This document shows, piece by piece, positions 1 through 12,706 of a stretch of 64,000 bases of DNA; the stretch's first letter is position 1, and every line of letters begins with the position of its first letter. Made by a program: the position numbers and the translations under genes. A model generated the notes under the pieces. That model did no database searches and was not told the origin of the DNA. It saw only the letters and a program-made list of their open reading frames with translations. Source of the DNA: Aradus depressus (Eukaryota > Arthropoda > Insecta > Hemiptera > Aradidae); the NCBI GenBank assembly GCA_963662175.1, contig OY759215.1, positions 24,169,079 to 24,233,078 of the forward strand, in the 5' to 3' direction.

Positions 1-20
1 TTCTAAGATGAAATAACTTT

Positions 21-115
21 AGTTAGTTGTTATGACTCATGCCCGGGGTTTAACTATAAGGTCATATCGCCTACTATCAAAGCGCTCTTTCGTCACTCTG
101 GTGGACATGAGCTAA
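21..115 (-). mobile_element. SINE 3' fragment
   Basis: AGTTAGTTGTTATGACTCAT then GCCCGGGG through CTCTGGTGGACATGAGC; breaks off after about 95 bp. Confidence 0.85.
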
Positions 116-937
116 GTGTGTTTTTCTCTAAAGACAATACAGTTACCTCGCGGGCCGCCAGGAGAGCTATGGGCCTTGTATTTTTCAGCTGACACATATT
201 TTATTGAATCCACCGCTTTGACTTTAAAGCTCGAGTATGGACGAGGAATGCCGGTAATATTTCGTATCTAAACCCCAAACTGGGTTTCACGTTAAATAAA
301 TATACTCGGTTAGTCAATGCCAACCCGACGCACAATGGGCCAGATCCCAAATCTAGCTGGACAAAAGTCCGAAAATGAAGTGAGAGATTTCGGGAAGAAA
401 ACAACCTGGTTCAACAAGTGGTATGTGAAAGAGAAATAAACAAAGGGAATTAGAGAGGACGAAGTCAATACAACGCAGCGACGTAATAAACAAACCATGC
501 AAACAGCTGTATTATCTTGGAGGCGAGGTAGTTTGACTACATCACTTACCTGTGAGTGTCGCTTCCGAACATTACTGATCTTTTCTTCATAATTCTTCCA
601 TGAAATACAATCAAAAAGTTAAGTCTTAGCAATTTTTGTTTTGTCTTAAGTCAATCACAAAGTGTTGGAAGGGCCACAAGAATAGTGCACATTTAAAAAA
701 AAAAGTTCATTCTAGTTCATAAGGGCGTAACTTTTTTCGTACCTCTTAGTATCTCGTAAACGATCATTATTCTTGTTCATTGACTAATAGATAATAGGAT
801 GGCACTAAATTTAACGACCCGTTTTGCCCCGTTTTTTTTTTTTTTTTTTTCACTAATGTTATTTGTAACTGCAGGTGTGAAAATGTCTATATGTAGAAAT
901 TAGTTGTACGATGTGTTGAGAGTCAGCAATCGTCCTA
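116..937. other. No gene recognised
   Basis: AT-rich, with an 18-20-base T tract at 832-850 that could be an old reverse-oriented poly(A) tail. Confidence 0.5.
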
Positions 938-1480
938 TTGGAAATACCCTCGAACAAATTACATTCCTTTTTGACTATACGAAGAAAAAATGTGGACTCG
1001 GCAGCTATTGATACTCCAAAGCAAGGAGGTGGCAATACAAATGATGGCAAGGCAGCTCGAAGGTTTTTCCAAAATCCTTCCTTAACAGCTGAAATTACTG
1101 GCATGGATGAAGAATTAATCGAAAGGTTTAGCATACTCCTACAGGCTTTGTCATCAGGGTATGATATTTATTTGGAAGCCTTTGAAACTTTCGCTGCTGA
1201 AGCTCGTATGATGAACGTCTTGCTGCATGATTGGTACACCATGCCTGTCAGTATTCATAAAATACTTATACATGGAAATGCTCTTATCAAACATTTTCTA
1301 ATACTTATCGGAAAGCTGGCCGAAGACGTTCAAGAATGCCAACATAAGGAGATAAAAAGATTCAGGGAAAAATTTTCTAGAAAAATGGATCCATTTTCTA
1401 CTAACTGACATTTTAAACAACCTGTTCATTTTGTCTGATCCTTTTATTGGCTCCCTCAGACCACTGCCTTCCAAACAAAA
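938..1480 (+). pseudogene. Decayed transposon-associated conserved ORF
   Basis: Open frame from 938 (first codon TTG, no ATG at that point) to a stop at 1406-1408, containing NDGKAARRFFQNPSLTAEIT, HDWYTMPVSIHKILIHGNAL and IKHFLILIGKLAEDVQE. After about 1396 homology continues one frame over as LTDILNNLFILSDPFIGSLR, so a frameshift has split the protein. The pattern (RRFF.NP..TAEITG, KILIHG, SDP.I.SLR) recurs in arthropod genomes next to transposons; I cannot name the element. Confidence 0.5.
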
Positions 1481-1481
1481 C

Positions 1482-3204
1482 TGGTATAAGTGAAAAAGTA
1501 AGACAGTTACTCTTAATTTCAACAACGATTTCGGCAGAAATTAGCAGTGAAGACAACAATTCCATTAGTAATTTTAGTTTGAGCGACTTGTCGCTCTAAT
1601 TATAATAATTAAAAAAGTAATTGACAAACCAAAGTGTTGTTCGTTATTTTTCTGCCTTTTTATGCCCTTCTGAATGATTGAAAAATGATAATTTATCAGT
1701 AACTTATTCACAGGACTTTTGACCCGCTAGATTCGGGATCTGGCCCACTGTGCGACGTTGGGATTTGATATGTTACTATGTTAATGCTCATAAAAATATG
1801 TAGCAACTATCTCTGCCGTCATCATATCGCTATTGCACGTCATTGATTTTACTTTGCCAGCTACATGAAGTATAATAAGGTTCATATTCGATGTTGAGTA
1901 TTCATCACAATTTAATTTTTTCTTGAAACCAATAGAAAGAAAAATGTCGTCTGACTTTAAATGCGATATATGACATAAAATTTTGTCTGTGTATACAGAA
2001 GCTCATAAGGACGACACCACCTGGTGAAATGCATTGTCGGTGATTCACTGGCGACATTTATTTTTATCATTCTGTGAAAACAGGAAGCGAGAATCAGTTT
2101 CAGAGTTGGTATGTACAGAGGATAATTTAAACAACTTTTTTTTTTTTTTTGAAAACACGGCCGGGACTGAGAACGTGAGTCCAATTATAGATTCGGTATG
2201 TTCGTAAAGTTCCCGACGAGCCTACTAACTCCAGTCGCCAATTTTCTAGCGAGTTTTTATAGAACCAATTCTCATTCTTTAGTGTCATTTGTTGGGAGGG
2301 AATATGGACGATGGTTTATTATCGCCATTTAAAAAAGAGGACAGAGTGAACGTGAATACATGTGACAGAAAAAGAAGTGGAAGAACGTAGGCTCCATTGA
2401 GAAGTGAAGAAGAGGGATCCGGTTTTGGGAATGGTCGGATATCATCTGTTTTTTTTGGCGGGTTCCAGTGGCCACTGTATTGAGGGCACGTACCCTCCTC
2501 TGAGACTTCATCAGCCTGCCTCTTCAATATTTATTAAACGGTGGTGTTCCTGTACTGCACTTTTGTAAGACACGATGTCAAAATAAACAATCAAAATAAC
2601 AACAGAACAATCTGAATCAAACATGATGTTTTTATTTTTATCCAACCTCAGGTGGTGCACTCTGTCATAAAAAATGTAAAACAAAGTTTTCTCAGAAGGC
2701 TTTTCAGAAAAAAACAAACAAAAAAAACAGGTCATAGCAAAGGTCATAAAGCAAATTGCCTGACGAAATAAAAAATGAAACCAAAGCCATAAGTAAAATA
2801 AATATATTCAAAATGTTTCTTCTTTTAAAACATGGGAACATTTTGGATAAACCATACCTTACTAACATTTAATTGTAACCAATTAAACACATAAATATTG
2901 CATAGTAATATCAAATGTTGGCATTTTATCATAAATCAAATGATATCCATTATTCTCCTCTCTTGCTTTGTAAACATTATATATTTTTCATTTTTACTCA
3001 AATTAATTATTTTATTTTATGTAATTTTTATATGATAAAATGTATAAAAATGAAAAAAATAAAAATAAAAACATCATTTGGTTATCTTGTACTTCCTATT
3101 TGTTCTTATTCCATATCTCTAAATTATTTTTAATTCAATTTTTGATTTAATTTGGATATTTCTTTTAGTCACTGCTTTGACCACTTAATTAATTTTTTAC
3201 AGAG
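1482..3204. other. No gene recognised
   Basis: AT-rich. A minus-strand open frame at 2285-2527 has no recognisable domain. Confidence 0.5.
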
Positions 3205-3375
3205 GTTATATGAACGAAAAATATTGTATATATTTCAACAACCACTGATCCGATTGACATCAAAATAATAGGTCTGAGGTCCTCATCCAGACGAACATTA
3301 AAAAGAACTAAAGAAAACTGTACAGACAGAAAGAACTGCCATGAGGATTCTTTAGAGGGTAATCTTTTTTTCCAC
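3205..3375 (+). repeat. Interspersed repeat C, copy 1
   Basis: ATCCGATTGACATCAAAATA, ATAGGTCTGAGGTCCTCATC and CTGTACAGACAGAAAGAACT are shared with 16757-16935. Confidence 0.6.
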
Positions 3376-4194
3376 CCAAAAAAACAAAAATAATAATAAT
3401 TTAAGAAATCGTATATTATTATTATCATTATCATTGTGAATATTAATGTAGAACCTAAAGATTTTTCATATATGAAATTCTTAAAAATATTTTCTCTGAT
3501 ATGTATTTTATAATGGAGTGTGGAGTCGCCTAACTGCGCAACTTTGTGTCAACATTTTCTTTAACCCAGTAAATAGTTTTTAATGGGTCAGAAAATGTAA
3601 TGTATTAGCATTGTTAAATAGGTATTTGTTTGTTCACCAATCAACTTTGGGGAAGGATGACTTCATTTTAAATGCAAACCTCATAGACCCTCTCTGTGAG
3701 TTAGCATTCACTCGGTTACAGTGCATTGAACTAGACCAGCTCCATTAGCCAATAAAGCTGCACAAAGCAACTCATACTGCACGTAATGGTTGCATGTTGT
3801 CACATTAGAAACACAGAGTCAGCAGCTGGGGGACAGTTATCAGGGCAGCTATCAGGCTCCAGGGTCCGCATTGGTTCCCAGGGGACTTCAGGATCTATAG
3901 ACTATACTCGGAGGTAGTTTCAAAAATTGTTTGTTATATGTTTGTGATAATTTAGTGAGGTAGTGAGCAGAAAGGGATGCTTCCTCCTATTAAGTTTCCA
4001 CTCTCCCTTTTGCCTGATTCGGCTGAAAATTAATACGAAATACACCTATTGATTTATTCCTTTACATGTAAAATTCCCAGTCTATTTACTCATTTTGTGA
4101 GGAATTATTAAGGAATACAAGACCCCGAATTTAAATGTGAAAACGATATGGTCATTATATTGTAGCAGTTCCATACTCTTTCCATTATTATTGG

Positions 4195-4583
4195 GAGACT
4201 AGCTATGGTGCCTAACGTTCCTAAGTACGTACTAGCTTGGTGACTACCGTTGCTCTGCACATAGCACCTGGGAGACCATTGTCGCACGTCAGATGCTAGC
4301 TGTGGTCACCAGCGCCTCTACTCTCTTACTAACTTGGTTGTCAGCAGTTGCAACCCACGTACTAGCTGGGTTGTCAAGTGTTGCTCACCACATAGTAGTG
4401 TTGCTTCGTCGCAATTATTAGCTATGATGACCACCGCTGCTCGGCCTTAAATATGTTATCATACTAAAACAATAAACATCATTGTTATTTTCCGGGATTC
4501 TCGAAGAAATGCCTAGAAATCACATGAGAGATATTATGGGAAAAATTCAAAGTTACCCGGGCAACGCCGGATATTACTGCTAG
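4195..4583 (-). repeat. Repeat E with degenerate tandem units
   Basis: Ends at 4545-4583 with AAGTTACCCGGGCAACGCCG, the reverse complement of the 61.7-kb terminus. Inside, about five degenerate units (TACTAGCTTGGTGACTACCG, TGCTAGCTGTGGTCACCAGC, TACTAGCTGGGTTGTCAAGT and so on) of 35-65 bp lie at 4217-4440. Confidence 0.6.
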
Positions 4584-6345
4584 TTATTATATAATTGGAA
4601 GTTAAAATGCTTTTGGACACTCGGTGTATCTTCTGAAACCTGTGATAATGGGGTGTGACCGATTCGAGTCCACTTCAACTAAACTTTCTGTAAGAGGGAC
4701 GCCATTTACATAGTTGGGTGTCTTGCCAACAAATTCAGTTATTCACATCAGCCTGTAATGGATGCAGCTGATAAAATACCCACATGCACCTACCTGTGTA
4801 CCTTGTACAATAAATCTCTTTAAAAAATACACTGTTTTCTTGCTCAGTGCGTTTTCTACGTACTTCTATTATAAAAACATTCTGGTGAGACAGAACATTT
4901 CGGATTATAATATTCCTCATGAAATCATTTGTTTATATATATTTTTTTAAACAGAATGAAATAAAAGTTGAACAAACAATTTTAGTAGCCTCAAAGATAC
5001 GCCTAGATAGCCAACCCTAAAATTGATTAGAGCAAATTAAAATATAATTGATGGATGGAAAGATTAGTATATCATACTCGTATGTCAAGCACAGAATGAC
5101 TGATATGGCAAGAAAATAATTGTCTGTTCCAATATAGTCTACAGTACACTTCTAATATAATTATAAGCCTTGAAATCTTGTCCTATGTTTGAAACCATGG
5201 GGGACTATAAAATGAATTATCGACTCCACTGGGAAACCTGAAAAATTTCACATCCCATTTTGAAAGTTATTTCCAAAAAGATGGCATGCGGCAACCCTTA
5301 CATAGAAATCTTTTATAATGGATGTCGGTGACTTACAATTTCAAATGACAACCTTTTCAACATGTAACATCATGAAAAAGATATTAAAACATAGGATTAT
5401 GTAACATTTTTATTATCCATTCTTACATCAAAATACCGTTAAAAATTCATTTATTTCCTTTTAACACAAATCGTAACTTTAAACTTAATAGACTGTTGCT
5501 TTATCCTTTTATCTTCTATAACTCGCTAACAATTACTAAAAAACAACATTTTTTTTTTCTTTTGCCTTTCTACACGGCCTTGGTGGACTTATTCACGATC
5601 TTGTGGATTCTCTAGCAAGCATATTGAATATCATAATTTAATTCAATTTATATAAGTATGTTTTTAAAGACAAAATCTTAGCCGAGTTCGAAAATGGGCG
5701 AGCTCTGACAAAGGGGTCGTATTTTCTTGACTCTGGAATGTTCATGCGGGGTCTATCTAGGAGAGTTTTTCAGGGTTTTTCTAACCACTTAGTTATAGCC
5801 AATGTTCCGAGTGGACTGAGATGCCATCTAGCATTCAATCAACTAACCATAAGTCACTCTGGACGGTTATACCGCCCCATTATTAGATCACCCTCTGTTA
5901 TGATACATTGTTGCCAAAGAGTGGTCAAAGTGATTAAGTGGGTAATTATACGTTTTTTAGGATGTTTCTATTTATCAATAATCGAAATATGGGTTTATGT
6001 TTAATAAATTTGCGTTTGAAGTCCTTTTATTTCACACTACTGTAGTATGTTACACTATCGCCCAAAATTATGTTGATTCCCTTGGATTTGCAGAGAATAG
6101 CGCAGTATTTGTAGAAGTTTTGAACTATTGAAGCAAGTGCAGAACTCTTCGATTATATCTTGTTCTGTTATAACGCAATATCCCTTCATGTTTGGAGATT
6201 GTTTTTGGTCGATCAAATTTTATTTTATTTGTTTAATGTAGACCAGATTCTTTCAGTTAGTATTCTTATAATTCAGGAATTTTTAAAAATAAGTGAATGT
6301 TTAATAAAAAATTGAAAAAATCTAGTACAGCTGACGTTATTACAC
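4584..6345. other. No gene recognised
   Basis: AT-rich intergenic DNA without clear repeats or domains. Confidence 0.5.
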
Positions 6346-6625
6346 TAGTTAGTTACTCACTTAGTGACTCATGCCCGGGCTTTGACAACAAGGCCATATC
6401 TACTATGAGAGTCCTACATTTTGACTACCTAGGTTTATTCATCTAGAGTAGTGGTCTTTAACGAGTACCTGACATCGCACAGGCTCGGGACCTTCGCTTA
6501 ACTTCCCATCCGAAGAACGGATGCTTAAGGGTTTTTCACCTTTCAGATAAATACCTAAGGGTCAGCCGGGTTTCATACCCGCAATCTTGAGCTTAGCACG
6601 CTTCTTCTGAGCTACCGGCGCCCTC
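6346..6625 (-). mobile_element. SINE, older full-length copy
   Basis: TAGTTAGTTACTCAC tail end, GACTCATGCCCGGGCTTT, body, and head GAGCTACCGGCGCCCTC. Diverged, with an internal deletion near 6400. Confidence 0.87.
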
Positions 6626-6965
6626 AGTTACACTGCTAATAATCTCGAAACTATCGTATAAACTAAAATAGGGCGTGAGGTGGTGGGGCGCCCTCGCTTC
6701 TTAATCAATGTCTGCCTAATATACTATTTGAAGGATAATGTCGTTGGACAAGTCACTTCGTTAATTATAAGATATACTCCAGTCAACATATAGAAACGGG
6801 TAACATGCACTGTTTGAGAGATGTTATTTGCGACCTTAATTGGCACTTGACAGAATTTAATTGGTTAGTTGAAAAGTTATAGTAGGAGGGTCGGGTTCAA
6901 GACTGAAAAACCTGCGGCTTTCGGGCTAAGCAAAACTATTATGATATTTAGGTATGTTCTAAGGA

Positions 6966-7217
6966 GTTAGTTATTATGACTCATGCCCGGGCTTTAAATA
7001 CAAGTGCTATTTCGACACTCTGGTGGAAATAGGCCCGACTGGGAGGAACTATGGGATTCCTAAACTTTGCTTACCCTAAATTTTTATCCACCTAGGGTAG
7101 GGGTTCTTTAACGAGTACCTGACCTGATGGCTTAGGACCATCGCTGGGTCTGGTTTTTGAACCCGCGGTCTTGAGCTCAGTAAGCAAGCACGTTTACCAC
7201 TGAACTAACGGCACCCT
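6966..7217 (-). mobile_element. SINE, older copy
   Basis: GTTAGTTATTATGACTCATG through CTGAACTAACGGCACCCT. Lacks about 60 bp of the centre relative to full length. Confidence 0.87.
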
Positions 7218-7881
7218 AAAGATTACGACAAAAAAAAATTAAATACAAAATTGTTTAGTAATTTTTGTAGCCTGATCGCGCTAATTTTAGGCATTTAGGT
7301 TTTTATGTTTTTCACCAAAATGAAGCTGTTTCTATATATAAAGGGACTAGTTGAAACGAGAAAATTGTCGAAATTTTGCGTTATTTTATTTTTAATATAA
7401 CCAAAACAATCTTAAAAGTGGACATTGGCAAAAGTTACGGACATGAAGAAATCGTATTTGTCACATTTTTTTTTAATACATAAAAATTGTTGTTTTTATA
7501 ATTAAATAAAAAATTAACTATTTTTATTTTTTCATTGTCTTCTTACCAATGGGATCTTTGTTTCCACAAAAACAATTACAGGCACTTACACTTCTAATTA
7601 TGACGGTTCTCACATCCTAAGATATGCATAAAACTTCCCCATGTTTTTATTCATATATAATCGGTCATAAAAAGAAATGTTTAGAGAACATTTTGAAAAA
7701 TTAATTTATTTTTTATTATTAAAAATGTGTGCAAAATCTTGTATAGAAACCCAATTTCGATTTATTCTCGCAAGGAAAAAGTATAAAATAAAGTAAAATT
7801 GTGCCTGTAATTTCAAGTTATTGTTCGGTTGCGTGAACAAGAGGTTATTGTGCAATCTAAACTACTAACATGTTACTTAGT

Positions 7882-8156
7882 ATTACATATGAAGAGCACG
7901 GGCAAAGAACCAGGTTTGTCATCAGATGTTGAAATTGAGAAAACTGAAATTTAATGTTTGAAAGTCCATATCGTATCAATGCCCCGCAAGTCATATTTTC
8001 AGCTTCCGTTTTCGTAGTGACAAACCTTCTTTTTGAAGCCCGTAACGATTGTGAATCGTGAAATATGTTTAATATACTAATACTGTAGTGGCGATATCTC
8101 ACATTCGAGAAAAAAGTGACAAACCTGGTTCTTTCCCCGTGCTCTTCATATGTAAT
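7882..8156. mobile_element. MITE with 40-bp terminal inverted repeats
   Basis: Arms 7882-7921 and 8117-8156 (ATTACATATGAAGAGCACGG ... CCGTGCTCTTCATATGTAAT) differ at about one base. The 195-bp interior is non-coding. Target duplication unclear. Confidence 0.87.
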
Positions 8157-8745
8157 GCAGCAATTGTATAGAAATTATTCAATCTCAATTTCCTTCCTGG
8201 AAATTATAAAAAAAAAATATACCACAAACAAAAAAAAAAAAAGAAGAAGCCTATAAACAAACAAAAAGCCAACCAACACAGAGGCGATATCAGTTTGTTG
8301 ACATCTGTTATGACAGGGTTCACGAGTCGTATCTACCTACCTCATTGATTGAGAATCAGATACCTACCTCTCCCTTCACCCTCTGTCACAACTATTGTTT
8401 TTTTTTCTTTATTTACTTTCTGTTCATGTGGTTGTTTAGTTATATATTAAGGGTTGCCCACCCGGAAAGAATATCAAATTTCATCCAATGATAGATTAGT
8501 GATAATGTTTTACACGATACGATAGATGTATCTTACTGAAATAAATCCTGAATACAACTTTTGGTTTGTATAAGGAGACTGAAATCATATATAATATATT
8601 TATCACAGCATCACTTCTCCCCAGTCTTGACTTGATGTTTGAATATAGAGGTTGACTCATGTTCTGTAAGAAGATTTTGATTGACAGAAAAAAATGTTAA
8701 CAAAGAACCAGTAGGTGATGGGAGTACTTTCCGAAACGTCTATAA

Positions 8746-8776
<31 letters not shown>

Positions 8777-9174
8777 GACGTGAAAACGTCTATTCGCTCA
8801 TTAAGCACAGTGATAGCCGGTCAAACTTTCTTGTGTTACAAAATACCGTCAGATTTCAATCGATAATAACTACGAGACTAATAATGCCATAACAACGGTT
8901 GAGGTCTCAATGGATAGAGCATGTCTGTACGTGTTTGTTGTGCAGTGTTTGTTTTGCCTGTGACGTTATCGGGCTAGTGTGGGCGCCGGCGGATGATTGT
9001 TGCGAATCAGCGTGGTGTGAAATTAGAAATTAGTGTAGCCTGATAGACGCGTTTAGATAGGACGTTGTAAAGAGCTTGAGGAGCACTAATAGGACTCAAA
9101 GTGTAACAATAAAAATATTCGCCGAAATATATGTAAAAATAGGTATTAAATTGAAAATTGCAAAAGAATTAAAG

Positions 9175-9327
9175 ATGTCGTCTCATATGAATCGTAAATA
9201 TGCGCGGAATTATAGAAAATGCAAATTAGAGGAAAGTTCGCATCAAAAGGAATTTAAAAAACCTAAAAAGTTTAGTGCCGAGCAAATGCAAGAGCTACGG
9301 GAGCATCGAAAAGAAAATGAAAATTGA
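9175..9327 (+). CDS. Small basic ORF of unknown nature (50 aa)
   Basis: ATG in a purine context (AAAGATG), stop TGA at 9325-9327. Product MSSHMNRKYARNYRKCKLEE ... FSAEQMQELREHRKENEN is Lys/Arg-rich with a charged helix. It follows a GC-rich stretch (8940-9060) that looks like a leader, and one frame stays readable after the stop (FYPDVFTENLRRG). It may be the start of a broken transposon ORF; no family recognised. Confidence 0.25.
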   Translation: MSSHMNRKYARNYRKCKLEESSHQKEFKKPKKFSAEQMQELREHRKENEN

Positions 9328-11408
9328 TTTTATCCCGATGTTTTCACGGAAAATCTACGGCGTGGACCTTCACTGCGCCTTAATCTTTTTTTAACAAAAA
9401 ATTAATGGGAAAATTGTAGTGCTGTGAAAATATATTCAATAATGTACCTCCTGAATATAACTTTTATGTTAAGAATTCGAACACAATCAGACATTTTTTT
9501 ATTTAGGGATTAGACTGATTGTCATGTTTTCTTCAGAATCAAATTATATATCTTGTCCTTGAGCAGTGATCCAGAGGTTTTTGAAGTTGGGGACGCGAAA
9601 GAAAGCCTTCAGAGAAAGTTCAGGGAGGGATCTATTTTTTAAAATGTTCTGACATAAGAAAGGATGGTCTCATTCTCCCCCTATCAGAGAGGGGCGGATG
9701 ACTATTTGATAAAACAACAAGGTTGAAAGTTCCCGTTACTTCTAAAATCTTAGGGGAGGTACACAAGAAAGATTCACCTGAAGAAGAGGTCTAACAGAGA
9801 GGATGTGTGGGAAAAAGACTTTGCATAATGTTTTCGATAAGATATCTTTGAAGTGTACAGATTGCTCTCCTGTTGCATCACTGCAGGAGATGATTCTGGG
9901 AGATCTGTCTACTCGTATTTCCGAGTTGAGGGACAATCTTACCAACGTAACTTCCACACAGGATAATACCATTATCTGTATCTTGATGAGATATAACCTT
10001 CTATTATACATTTTGTCTAAATTATATCTTTTCGACAAATAATGTTTTTTTCAAAAATCGTTGCAGTTTTTGATTACTTTTACTTATAACTCGAATTTAC
10101 AGAATTTTAAATGGACCCATCTATATGCCAAACCGAAATTTTTTTCATAAAAATTCTTTCAATGGTTCATGAGTGAATGACAAGGGGGCTGAAAGCTTCC
10201 CACATCTTTCGGATATGCGAGGAAACAATTGGATATCATAAGGAAAAATGTAAACATCTTACTTCGGCTATTAAATAACATAAAATAAACGAGGACCTAA
10301 ATTAAAGGAGAAAATATGCACTAAAAGTTGTATTTAGTCTAAACGAATTTCAATATTAGAATTTTGTCGGAATTGGTCAAAAATCAAAAACAAATATCTC
10401 AGATACCCAACCTTTTCTAATTTTATTTATTCATGTGTGCCTTTGAAAATAAATTTCATGCCCTGTCAAAATTTCGTAGTGGGTATCAGAAAAGCATGGA
10501 AGTTAATAAGAGAGAGAAATTATAAAAACTTCAGCCTATCAAATCATTTTATCAGTTTCTAAATACGTTTTTCCATAGACATTATGCGATTTGACTCAAT
10601 ATGGTGGAAAAAGTAATAAAAATGTTTTTAAAAAAACTACGAACTTGTTTATCAACAGAGTTTATATTTCTAAATGTACCCTATAAGTTTCCGTGTTAAC
10701 AGTGATGTCTACTACGGAGAGTGCCCTATGGACTCGAGGCGACCCTTTATGACCCTATCTGTCGGCCAGATAAGACCGACCAACACAGGACAGCTATATC
10801 CTTCTAGATGACTTCATTTAGAGACAATGTTCAACAACCCACCTACAAAGATAAGACCCATTTATGACAAAAACTAAAACATTTTATCCTTGTTTCTTCC
10901 TTTCCGTTCATTATTTTCGGCTGTAGAGGCTCGGTCGAGGGAAACGTTTTTTGGAATGGGGTTGATCTTCTTCCTACGGCACCAGCTCAGGCTTTTTTCG
11001 GAATTAAGAAATAATTTTCGAGTCGTAAAAAGGTCCTGAGCATGTGGAAATATTAAATGGAGCCGAATGATAAAACAACTGAGTGGAAGAGGTTATTTAA
11101 GCACGTTGAATATCAGAAAAGAATTGTGTAAAAGTACATATTATATATGTAAGTATCTATTAAGTACGATCAGGATCTTGCAACGAGTCTTGGTCGCCCG
11201 TGTGCTTTTTTTTTTTTTTTTTTAAATAAAACTAGAAACGTTTTTTAGAATTGAAAATGACGAATGTAGTCGAAACGCCTAAAGAAAAAGAAAATAATGA
11301 AATAAAGTATTTTGAAATTTATACTTAATTGCCTTATTACCAAAGTGTTGATAGAAACATTTATCACAAATGACTATTTGTATTTATGATAAGAAGTAAA
11401 TTCTAATC
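9328..11408. other. No gene recognised
   Basis: Open frames on both strands at 9742-10042 overlap each other and show no domain. T tract at 11204-11222. Confidence 0.5.
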
Positions 11409-11530
11409 AAAGGCCTCTTCTGGCCTTGACGGAAGCTAAATTTTCTACAGCACGTTTTGTGTCAATAGAATTCAAAAGATCACCTTCAATGGATCGTAAC
11501 GAAAGGCCCGTCAGTCTCTCTACGAAAGCA
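11409..11530 (-). pseudogene. Probable hAT transposase C-terminal fragment
   Basis: Minus-strand frame ERLTGLSLRSIEGDLLNSID followed by TKRAVENLASVKARRGL and a stop. This matches the last block of hAT transposases (ERL..L.L.SIE.D....ID...V..FA..K.R). No ends or duplication found. Confidence 0.5.
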
Positions 11531-12580
11531 GGCTGCCTTTTGATTATCCATATTTCCCTTTTTTCCCATCCCATCAAATGAATTTATGTTACTTTTCCCC
11601 TTGGTTTCGGTTTCTTCTTGTTCTCTTGTCTATATTTGACTTTGTCAACGATAGATTTAAAATGAGTAAATGAAAAATTAGGGCGGCCCCTATCATGCCC
11701 TTAAATTTGGCCGCCCTTAGGGTCTGCACGGCTCTGAGTACGATTAAAAGCTAGGAAAATGTCTAAAAATACCGTCTAATAGGACAGGGAAACGTGTCTG
11801 CCGATTTACCCTTCGCAGTCTTATCTTGTCAATCTGAGCTAATTAGTGAGTGAAAAAAATTAAAATATTAAAATAAAAATTTATTGCCTGATTAAAAATT
11901 TTATAACGTATTAATAGATACTGCGTCACGTGAGTCGTCCATTGACTTCTGAAGGAAGCATAGTTACAAATGTGCCAACCAGAGGTGGCTGGACACTATT
12001 TAGGACTATGATTAAAATAATTCATCATGATTCAGTATCGCAATTCCTGTGATGTATTCTTGTGAAGTTGCATAGTTATTCCTGCCTATTTCTGATTGAA
12101 TGTTAGAGGAAGTTGAGCAGAAGATTTCTTGAACTTGGTCTAAAACAGCAGCTCATCTACTAATTTATTGACTGTTTGGACTTGAAGACGGCCTGTGTTT
12201 TCAGTGTTTCTCACCAGACTTTGGTTCCCACATTTGGTCTGATTCTGTCATCTGGTCAGCTGACTACTTGAGACTATTTCTCAGGAATCTCCTGTGTCGC
12301 AAAAACACACTATGACCTACTAACCAGTAGACAATCCCATGTCCAATATTAAAATATGATTTTCAATACTTATCCGACAATTTCCACCCCATTTTTTTTA
12401 TTGAAAACTCTTTATTTTGTATATTTACAATAGGTAAAACACTTAGTAAATATGTGTCGGTAAGAAAAGAGAATATAAATATAAAATGAGTGATAACAAA
12501 ATAAATTAACTATATACAAAACAATAAATAAAATATGTACAGATATATACAACATAAGTAAAAAAAAAAGTATATATAAT

Positions 12581-12706
12581 AGTAGTTGTTGTGACTCTAC
12601 CCGGGCTTTACCTACAAGGTCATATCGCCTACTACCAGAACGCTCTTTCGGCTCTCTGATAAGCCTGACTCTACTGCGGGAATCCTAAATTTTGCCTACT
12701 CAGGGA
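12581..12706 (-). mobile_element. SINE 3' fragment
   Basis: AGTAGTTGTTGTGACTCTAC through CTAAATTTTGCCTACTCAGG; head missing. Confidence 0.85.

Noticed and set aside
9742..10042. Overlapping 79-98-aa frames on both strands
   Set aside because: Neither has a recognised domain and each is a shadow of the other.
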